Assembly (NCBI GenBank): GCA_934178555.1 | Contig: CAKPQL010000006.1 | Span: 6,941-70,940 of the forward strand | Direction of reading: 5' to 3' | DNA from: an uncultured Clostridia bacterium | GTDB lineage: Bacteria > Bacillota > Clostridia > TANB77 > CAG-508 | Length of the DNA: 64,000 bases | Part shown: piece after piece, positions 58,001-64,000 of the stretch | How the letters are laid out: each line of letters begins with the position of its first letter | Numbering within the stretch: position 1 is the first letter of the stretch | Notes under the pieces: model-generated | What the model was told of the DNA's origin: nothing | The model's input: only the letters and a program-made list of their open reading frames with translations | Database searches by the model: none | Made by a program: the position numbers and the translations under genes

Positions 58001-59924
58001 CATCATCATCATATGTAAATACAACATCTTGTTCCCCTATTATACTACTATTAAATGTATGTGTTAATATATCATCTTCTAGAAGTAATGGTCCAATTAT
58101 TCCACTTACATATTCAACATAAAGCTCTGCACCTGTATAATCTAATTTATCTTTATATACATATTCTGTTTTTAAATTTCTTATTGATATTGATTTTAAT
58201 TCATCTTTTACTTTTACAGAAATACTATCGCTTATATACTTGTCTTCATATGGATATTTTATTTCTAATACTTGTTTTTCTACTGTTGTACTATTATATT
58301 CTGTTGTATCTATCCAAGAAAAGTTCAAAGGAATTGTATTTCCGTCTGTTCCGTCTGCCATTATTTCTGTTATTGTAATTCCTGCGAAATCAGAAGCTTC
58401 TAGTTCTTTATCATGTTTTAACTCCAACACTTCTTCTGGCATATTTACTCTTATAGATTTTACTGTATTTTTTACATTTATCTTATATGAGGTTTCTTTT
58501 CCTCCATAAGCTACCTTTAATTCTTTGTCTGTAGCATGTTTGGTTAAATCTACTTTGGTTCCATCAATTTGTGTTACCAACACATTATCAGAAGACATAT
58601 CTACTTCTCCAAATGTAGCACCAGTTCTCTCTCCTATTACTACTATAGCTCCTGTTTTTACAAATTCATCATTTACAATATAATCTTTTATAGGAGCATT
58701 TGTATCAGATATTTTTATTTGTCCAACCACATCATTTACTACAATATCAAAATTTGTTTTTTGAGTTACATTATCATCTTGGTATGTAATTTCTATTTTT
58801 TGAATTCCTGAATATTCTACTAAAATTGCATCAAAGTATGGATTATCTATTTTGCTTACATCTGCAAAATCACTATTTAAAGTTATTTTAGAATCTGATA
58901 AAGTTATTTCTTTTTCTACACCTGATTTTGTTATAGTTTTTATAAATAAATCTTCTTTTGGTATCTCATCTCCATCTAAAAATTCTAAACCACTTAGTAC
59001 ATTGTCTCTATCAAAGAAAACTATTTTATCTACTATATCTATTACATCAACATCTAACTCTGCTATTACATTTTCATATTCGAATGTTATTTTTTTATTA
59101 TTACAATCTGCAATTGCTCCTTCTTTTTCTCCTGTTTTTATTGTTACATTTTCATCTAACATTGATATAACTTTTTGAGAACCATCTGTATATATTGCAG
59201 TAAGTTGTCCACCTGTTAGATCAATTGTATCTCCGTGTATATATTGCTTTCCTTCTGTAGGATTTTTAGTTACAGATAATGTACTTACTGTTGGTAATGA
59301 TGTTCCATCAAAACCTTCTACTTTAAAAATATTAGTATCTGTAGATTCAGTTTCATCTCCATTTAAAACACAAAAATATTTATCTGTACTTAAATTAAAC
59401 ATCTCAGTTTTTAAATCGAACACTTCTAATAATTCATCTGTTATATGTAAATATATTGTTGCAAGTACAACTTCTTTTCCTGTAGCATCATATGGCTCTG
59501 AACTTCCACCTGTAGATGCTACTGAAACTATAGTATGTATTTCGCCAGTCGCTTGATTAATCTCAGACATACTATCTATTGTAGCTCCTGTGATTTCAGA
59601 ATTATCTTTTATTGCTTGATTAACTCTACTTGCTGCTTTTACTTCTCCGTTATCCAAATAATCCTCATATCTAATTATTTGCATTGAGTTACTAGGATAT
59701 GTAAATGTTAAATCTGTTGCTATAAATGTCATATCTTTAACGCATAATTCTAAAGCAAAAATTTTATCATTTTCATCATAATATCCTTTTCTTAGAATAA
59801 GAGTTCCAAAATCATCTTGATTTGATGCATATATTAAAAATACATTAGGAAAGATATTCATTAACATAGCCAATATTGTCAGTATAATTAATATTTTTTT
59901 ACTTCTCCTTTTTATATTTCCCAT
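55065..59924 (-). CDS. 1619-residue Ig-like surface protein with C-terminal membrane anchor
   Basis: ATG 59924 follows GGAGGAGAAGG. A signal peptide (ILIILTILAMLMNIFPNVFLIYA) is followed by an N-terminal domain (about 35-210: FGTLILRKGYYDENDK, ATDLTFTYPSN, VLATIYLHIT). It has a cohesin-like beta pattern. Then come about a dozen bacterial Ig-like units of the type KLTYKFGEELDVTGG...GYDPNKEGTQTITVKY. An InlB-type repeat (FKDYDGTLLKREIVKQGE) and another Ig-like unit lead to a Glu/Asp-rich linker. One helix follows (VVLPAIIGIIVTGLLLLLIATI) and then a 90-residue cytoplasmic tail (NVEVYVTTKEGKKLIGKQKL). There is no sortase motif. The neighbour starting beyond the window shares the whole C-terminal part. 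No in-frame CGG. Confidence 0.88.
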   Translation of the reverse strand: MGNIKRRSKKILIILTILAMLMNIFPNVFLIYASNQDDFGTLILRKGYYDENDKIFALELCVKDMTFIATDLTFTYPSNSMQIIRYEDYLDNGEVKAASRVNQAIKDNSEITGATIDSMSEINQATGEIHTIVSVASTGGSSEPYDATGKEVVLATIYLHITDELLEVFDLKTEMFNLSTDKYFCVLNGDETESTDTNIFKVEGFDGTSLPTVSTLSVTKNPTEGKQYIHGDTIDLTGGQLTAIYTDGSQKVISMLDENVTIKTGEKEGAIADCNNKKITFEYENVIAELDVDVIDIVDKIVFFDRDNVLSGLEFLDGDEIPKEDLFIKTITKSGVEKEITLSDSKITLNSDFADVSKIDNPYFDAILVEYSGIQKIEITYQDDNVTQKTNFDIVVNDVVGQIKISDTNAPIKDYIVNDEFVKTGAIVVIGERTGATFGEVDMSSDNVLVTQIDGTKVDLTKHATDKELKVAYGGKETSYKINVKNTVKSIRVNMPEEVLELKHDKELEASDFAGITITEIMADGTDGNTIPLNFSWIDTTEYNSTTVEKQVLEIKYPYEDKYISDSISVKVKDELKSISIRNLKTEYVYKDKLDYTGAELYVEYVSGIIGPLLLEDDILTHTFNSSIIGEQDVVFTYDDDENSVNTTIRVNVKRGTLQAPSVSKLTIIEGQPLSEIASKLPVTEYGSVVWENPNETLKAGETKQVNAVYKMNDTYKDFYNDVALKVEVEAETKEVKSIAIETNPKLDYYEGQKFDATDLVLIATYTDGTTAKITTGYTIVGADEVLKTENNAITTKKITIKYKNLEPIELTITINPDIITGIKLNDENAKTTYKYNEELDLSNITVEKIMASGIEQNPVPITDSAVTISHNYDKTKLNDPQIINITYEGYTKQLIVKVEDYIAKIDISDETRGKLEQDYKYGDNILEKIAETINMNIYMASDITNPILKEITNNNIFADTTKLGEQIAKIKYQEQEISFKINVKDYVSGIEIVKEPTKKVYKINETLDLTGLIVRDVMASEETEAKKDTTLTEDKYTVSALDTSTEGLKEVTITRKDENVATVKFNVIVIKPDENMEIQINTLPTENTKYGKELNLVGGSIIVKPKGSTEGTIIPMTDESITVTGYDPYQKGQQEVTIKYIYEEVVDGEVVEKTLETSLPIVVVDYRTDNIKMTMLPGKLTYKFGEELDVTGGEVARLMASGTAFARSPLTMQMVSGYDPNKEGTQTITVKYFDAITTFTVTVVNNIYNISMNTNPTKTEYKYGEDLIVDGATIKVVKDSGTQIAPVTLDMVKGYDKNKEGQQTITISYKGYTTQFTVIVGKKPANPSDKPENKPGDNTNGNNGSNNNVINKVEYIVVFKDYDGTLLKREIVKQGEEATPPTVAKRKGYKFVGWDKDFSKIEMDMIITAQYEEIKLSSITLPNIPEITVGEELDLSNIKMDIFDEDGNKIKEIQITKDMISGFNPNKVGVQEVTVTYIDENGEVYKDTFKVNVKKATQTLGEKDKNEETSDLKEVVLPAIIGIIVTGLLLLLIATITKTNVEVYVTTKEGKKLIGKQKLGKSNKTINLDEYKNQMEGADTIELVINSKTVKALENEEIEVVINNETKQYPINETIVIK

Positions 59925-59970
59925 TACCTTCTCCTCCAGTTAACAGATTTCTCTTTTATTATTTGCATTT

Positions 59971-59999
59971 ATTATAAAAACTTTAATATTCTAAGTCAA
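59971..59999 (-). promoter_or_regulatory. Sigma-A promoter of the 1619-residue surface-protein gene
   Basis: On the minus strand TTGACT (59994-59999) and TATAAT (59971-59976) have a 17-base spacer, 47 bases before the start codon. Confidence 0.75.
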
Positions 60000-60219
60000 T
60001 TGCTCTTTTTTCTAGTATTTTATTTAATCTTACGGATTAATATTTTGCTATAAAATATTAAATTTTTATTACATTCTACTTCAAGCTGTTTTTTATTATT
60101 TATTTCTTTATAATCCTTTATTTTTAAGCAAAATATATGTTTTTTTTTAATTCAATATTTTAATATACCACAAAAAAATTCAATTAATTCTTTTATTATC
60201 TACGGACATAAGTTTTATA

Positions 60220-60261
60220 AAAGAGTAGCAATATAATCTACTTGCTATAATGCTACTCTTT
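60220..60261 (-). terminator. Terminator of the terminal Ig-like surface-protein gene
   Basis: AAAGAGTAGCA (60220-60230) pairs with TGCTACTCTTT (60251-60261). On the minus strand the stem is followed by TTTATAAAACTT. Confidence 0.75.
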
Positions 60262-60272
60262 TATTATTAGTA

Positions 60273-63200
60273 CTACATATTTCTCATTTTTATATCAAAC
60301 TCTTTATTATCTTCTGCTTTTACTTTGTATGTTGATTTTTTACCTTTAAACACAATGTCTACCATTTCTTCATCTAATTTCTTAGTAATATTTTTATTTA
60401 ATACTACTTCTATATTAGCATTTTCTAATTCTTTTTCATATTTATCTAATACTATTCTTCTTTCATTCTTTGTTATTTTTTGTTTTCCTACTAGTTTTCT
60501 TTCATTTTCTGTTAATGCATATATTTCAACATTTTTTCTTGTTACCCAAGCTATTAATAATAGTAATAGTCCTGCTGTACCAGCTCCTATAGTTGTTGGT
60601 AGTATTATATCTTTTAGGTTGTCTTCTTTTGTATCACTTTCAACTTTTACACCTAAAGTTTCTGTTTTTCTTATTACTTTTACTTTAAATGTAGCAGTAT
60701 ATTCAATTCCATTTTCATCTGTATATTTTACTGTTACTGTTTGAGTTCCTACTTTTTCTGGATTGAATCCACTTATCATATCCTCTGTTACTGGAATTTC
60801 ATCAATTGTATTTCCTTCATCATCAAATATTTCTAATGTAATATCTGATAAGTCTAAATCTTTTCCTTGTTCTATAGTTATATCTTCTTTAGTATTTACT
60901 TGTGCCTTTTTAATTTCTTCATATCTAGCCATTATTGTCATATCTTCTTCAACAGTTTCAAAGTTCTTATCCCATCCTAAGAATTTATATCCTTTTCTTA
61001 ATGCTACTTCTGGTGCTGTTGCAGAACTTCCTTTTACAACTTTTTCTGTTTTTATAATAGTTCCATCATAGTTCATAAATGTAACTGTATAAGTGGTTTC
61101 ATTTATACTATTAGATGGTTTATTATTAGTTGGTTTATTTGTAGCTGGTTTTACTGTTACTACAAATTGTGTTGTCTTACCATCATAAGATACTGTTATT
61201 AATTGTGTGCCTATTTTATTTGGATCGTATCCACTTATCATTTCTTTTGTAATTGGAATAACTTTTATTCCACTTGTCTTTATAACATTTATTGTTCCGC
61301 CTGTTAAATCCAAACTTTCACCTTTTTTGTATTCTGTTTTATTTGGATTTGTAGCCATTGAAATTCCTTCTGTTTCATCTATAACTGTTACACTAAATGT
61401 AGCTGTTTTTTCTAAATATGTTACAGTTATAATCTGTGTTCCAACTTTATTTTTATCATATCCAGAAATCATTTCTCCTGTTATTTCTACTTCATCTTCT
61501 TTTGCACCACTAGCCAATATTTTTGCTACTTTTCCACCAGTTAACTCTATATCTTCTCCATATTTATATTTTAGTTTTTCTGGTAAAGCTGTTATCATTA
61601 TTTTTCCATTCCAGTAATCTTCAACAGTTACTGTAAATGTATCTATCATCGTTTTTGTTTCAATTCCGTTTTCTGTTTCTTCTTGGTATGTATATGTTAC
61701 TGTTAATGTTTGGTTTCCTAATTTATTTGAATTATATCCTGTAACACTTACAGCTGAATCTTTCATAGAAATTACTTGTGAACCTGTTTGTTTTGTTATT
61801 GTAATTTCTCCATTTGTTAAATCTAATGTTTCTCCATATTTATATGTTTGTTTTGGTAAAGCTGTTATAGCCATATCTGTTGTTGCATCTATTACTTTAA
61901 TCATAAATGAATCTGTAAATGTTGTTCCTATTTTAGTTACAGTTATTGTTTTTTCTCCAACTACACTGCTATTAAATCCTGTTATTGTATATTCTGAAGT
62001 TGTTAATATACTTCCTGTTGCTCCACTCTTCATTATGTTTTTAACTACTATATCACTAAATGAAGCAGCTTCGTTTAATTTATATACTCTTTTTGTAGGA
62101 ACAGTAGTTATATCAATTCCCATAACTACATCTTTTACATTTATTATAAATGTATCTGTTTTACCTTCATATGTTACTGTTACAATTTTTCCATCTTCTA
62201 CATTCATATTATTAACAGAAATCATATTTGTTTCAATATCTTTAACTTCAGCTCTTCCACTCTTCCAATTAACATTAATTTTTCCACCTGATACATCTAT
62301 TGTATCTCCAAATATATAATCTTTTTCTAAAATAGCTTTATCTACTATTGAAATACTATCAATATAATCATTTATTGTTACTTGGAAGGCATTTGCTTTT
62401 ACAATTGAACCATATGTCACTGTTATTTCTTTTGTTCCTAATGTATTCATATTATCAAATGAACTTATATCTATATTTGACAACATATCTTTTGTTACTG
62501 CTATAGTATCATTTGAATGAGCAATTCCACTAGCCCATACTTTTGTTATTGTTGCTCCTGTTAAATCTATAGCTTCTCCATATTTATATGTTAATTTGCT
62601 TGGTGCTTGTACACTAATATCTGTTACATAATCTGGAATTACTGTTATTGTTTGTGTTGCTGTTTTTCCTCTGTATGATACTACTACATTTGTATCTGAT
62701 GTTTGTAATGCTGTTGTTGTTGATGGTGTAAATGTTACTCCTGCTGTTTCATAATCATTATCTATTACTGCTGTTCCTCCATCATTGTATGTTACTGTTA
62801 CTTTCATTCCTGTTGGATCAAATACTTGTCCTTCTACATATTCTGTTTTTGCTGGTGCTGTTGTTATTGCTATACTTGATACTACTCTTTCTGCTACATT
62901 TACTGTTGTGGTAGTTGTTCCTAATGTTGCACTAGCATCACTTCCTGTATATTTTACTGTTACTATTTGTGTTCCTGGAATTAATAATGTATAGCCATTT
63001 GCTGGATTTGTTGTATATGCTGTTGTTTCTTTGCTATCTCCATCATTGTATATTGCTGTTACTACCATTCCTGTTAAGTCTAAATTTTGTCCTTCTATAT
63101 AATCTACTTTTGTTGGTTGTGTTGCACTTATTGATACTACTACTTTTTTCTCTACGTTTACTGTTGTAGTAGTTGTTCTTAATGATACACTCGCATCGCT

Positions 63201-64000
63201 TCCTGTATATTTTATTGTTATTGTCTCAGTTCCTACTGTTGTTAATTTTGTTCCGTTTGCTGGGGTTGTTGTATATGTTGATACTTCTTTGCTATCTCCA
63301 TCATTATATGTTGCTGTTACTACCATTCCTGTTAAGTCTAAATTTTGTCCTTCTATATAATCTACTTTTGTTGGTTCTGTTGCGCTTATTGATACTACTA
63401 CTTTTTTCTCTACGTTTACTGTTGTAGTAGTTGTTCTTAATGATACACTCGCATCACTTCCTGTATATTCTACTGTTATTGTTTCTGTTCCTACTGTTCC
63501 TAATAATGTTCCATTTGCTGGGTTTGTTATATAATCTGTTGTTTCTGCTGTTGTTCCATCATTGTATGTTGCTGTTACTACCATTCCTGTTAAGTCTAAG
63601 TTTTGTCCTTCTACATAATCTGCTTTTGTTGGTTGTGTTGCGCTTATTGATACTACTACTTTCGCTTCTACTGTTATTGATTGATCGGCTGTTTTTCCTC
63701 TGTATGATACTACTATATTTGTATCTGATGTTTGTAATGCTGTTATTGTTGATGGTGTAAATGTTACTCCTGCTGTTTCATAATCGCCATCTATTACTGC
63801 TGTTCCTCCATCATTATATGTTACTGTTATTTTCATTCCTGTTGGATCAAATACTTGTCCTTCTACATATTCTGTTTTTGTTGGTTCTGTTGTTATTACT
63901 ATACTTGATACTATTCTTTCTACTACATTTACACTTGTTGTTGTACTTGGTGCTGTTCCGTTTATATCTGCTCCACTATATGTTATTGTTATTGTCTCAG
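60273..64000 (-). CDS. Ig-like repeat surface protein with C-terminal membrane anchor, N-terminus beyond window
   Basis: The frame is open to the window end, so the first codons are missing; the ATG at 63836 is internal to a repeat. The 1242 visible residues begin with tandem Ig-like units of the Big_3/Ig-fold type (KTEYVEGQVFDPTGMKVTVTYNDGG and KVDYIEGQNLDLTGMVVTATYND). Further divergent Ig-like units follow (about 350-950), then an InlB-type repeat (FMNYDGTIIKTEKVVKGS), a last Ig-like unit and a helix (IILPTTIGAGTAGLLLLLIAWV). The 90-residue cytoplasmic tail (NVEIYALTENERKLVGKQKI) is paralogous to that of the next protein. It probably belongs to the same surface system. No in-frame CGG was seen. 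Confidence 0.85.
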   Translation of the reverse strand, partial: ETITITYSGADINGTAPSTTTSVNVVERIVSSIVITTEPTKTEYVEGQVFDPTGMKITVTYNDGGTAVIDGDYETAGVTFTPSTITALQTSDTNIVVSYRGKTADQSITVEAKVVVSISATQPTKADYVEGQNLDLTGMVVTATYNDGTTAETTDYITNPANGTLLGTVGTETITVEYTGSDASVSLRTTTTTVNVEKKVVVSISATEPTKVDYIEGQNLDLTGMVVTATYNDGDSKEVSTYTTTPANGTKLTTVGTETITIKYTGSDASVSLRTTTTTVNVEKKVVVSISATQPTKVDYIEGQNLDLTGMVVTAIYNDGDSKETTAYTTNPANGYTLLIPGTQIVTVKYTGSDASATLGTTTTTVNVAERVVSSIAITTAPAKTEYVEGQVFDPTGMKVTVTYNDGGTAVIDNDYETAGVTFTPSTTTALQTSDTNVVVSYRGKTATQTITVIPDYVTDISVQAPSKLTYKYGEAIDLTGATITKVWASGIAHSNDTIAVTKDMLSNIDISSFDNMNTLGTKEITVTYGSIVKANAFQVTINDYIDSISIVDKAILEKDYIFGDTIDVSGGKINVNWKSGRAEVKDIETNMISVNNMNVEDGKIVTVTYEGKTDTFIINVKDVVMGIDITTVPTKRVYKLNEAASFSDIVVKNIMKSGATGSILTTSEYTITGFNSSVVGEKTITVTKIGTTFTDSFMIKVIDATTDMAITALPKQTYKYGETLDLTNGEITITKQTGSQVISMKDSAVSVTGYNSNKLGNQTLTVTYTYQEETENGIETKTMIDTFTVTVEDYWNGKIMITALPEKLKYKYGEDIELTGGKVAKILASGAKEDEVEITGEMISGYDKNKVGTQIITVTYLEKTATFSVTVIDETEGISMATNPNKTEYKKGESLDLTGGTINVIKTSGIKVIPITKEMISGYDPNKIGTQLITVSYDGKTTQFVVTVKPATNKPTNNKPSNSINETTYTVTFMNYDGTIIKTEKVVKGSSATAPEVALRKGYKFLGWDKNFETVEEDMTIMARYEEIKKAQVNTKEDITIEQGKDLDLSDITLEIFDDEGNTIDEIPVTEDMISGFNPEKVGTQTVTVKYTDENGIEYTATFKVKVIRKTETLGVKVESDTKEDNLKDIILPTTIGAGTAGLLLLLIAWVTRKNVEIYALTENERKLVGKQKITKNERRIVLDKYEKELENANIEVVLNKNITKKLDEEMVDIVFKGKKSTYKVKAEDNKEFDIKMRNM
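62640..63900 (-). repeat. Near-identical tandem 258-bp and paired Ig-like repeats
   Basis: At least three copies of an 86-residue unit recur every 258 bases (GTTAAGTCTA at 63073, 63331 and 63589). They are flanked by two nearly identical copies of another unit (about 62640-62890 and 63660-63900). DNA identity is very high, so copy number may vary by recombination and assembly here may be fragile. Confidence 0.85.

Larger units (their letters stand above)
59925..60272. other. 348-base intergenic region
   Basis: It holds the promoter of the 1619-residue gene (59971-59999) and the terminator of the upstream gene (60220-60261). Between them is AT-rich sequence without a supported gene. Confidence 0.65.

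Noticed and set aside
62640..63900. CRISPR array
   Set aside because: The repeats are 258-base coding units in frame, with no unique spacers or cas genes.

Overview
The window is strongly AT-rich and comes from an endospore-forming low-GC Firmicute, most likely an anaerobic clostridial lineage. The evidence is the spore genes (ypeB, an sspF-type SASP, spoIIR, spmA, spmB), Gram-positive wall genes (tagO, murF, ddl, murA), a very large activase/dehydratase-type protein typical of anaerobes, and several long secreted or membrane-anchored proteins. No 16S or other taxonomic marker is present, so the lineage is inferred.

Layout. 1-1713: ypeB (5' end outside the window) and an sspF-like gene. 1758-6082: tagO diverges from murF-ddl, followed by yqeK. 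6321-9961: an unknown gene, spoIIR, murA and a YycJ-type metallo-hydrolase. 10046-14287 (minus strand): sipW, tasA, a TasA-like gene, a second sipW, then spmA-spmB and a possible small membrane peptide. 14586-18911: a 1441-residue double activase/dehydratase. 18972-24039: a CAP-domain protein and a heterodimeric ABC exporter. 24177-24252: tRNA-Lys(CTT). 24296-46358: an unknown 86-residue protein and a giant 7226-residue gene made of RCC1 propellers, about 28 cadherin-like sandwiches, a dockerin-like pair, GLUG repeats and an M23 peptidase. 46661-49450: an M14 peptidoglycan peptidase, a GNAT acetyltransferase and an EamA transporter. 49616-64000: three large surface proteins built from InlB-type and bacterial Ig-like repeats; the last runs off the window.

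Main discovery. Four genes (spmB, spmA, the M14 peptidase and the 1710-residue InlB-repeat protein) are each split by exactly one +1 frameshift. At all four, the zero frame holds a CGG codon at the break, and skipping the C (C|GGN, read as Gly) restores the full-length family protein. I scanned every other gene in the window by eye, about 19,900 codons in all, and found no other in-frame CGG, although CGT, CGC, CGA, AGA and AGG are all used and the trinucleotide CGG is common out of frame. The simplest reading is that CGG is an unassigned codon here and acts as a +1 recoding signal, so that genes carrying it depend on frameshifting. In the M14 peptidase the third zinc ligand and the catalytic Glu lie only downstream of the shift; in the InlB-repeat protein nearly the whole ectodomain does.

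How the genes work together. The wall genes make lipid-linked precursors and the polyprenyl-linked GlcNAc that starts wall polymers. The spore genes cover sigma-E activation (SpoIIR), dehydration (SpmA/B), DNA protection (SspF) and germination (YpeB). The SipW/TasA set processes and forms matrix-like fibres. The repeat-rich proteins probably build the cell surface, and two of them carry or imply peptidoglycan hydrolysis.
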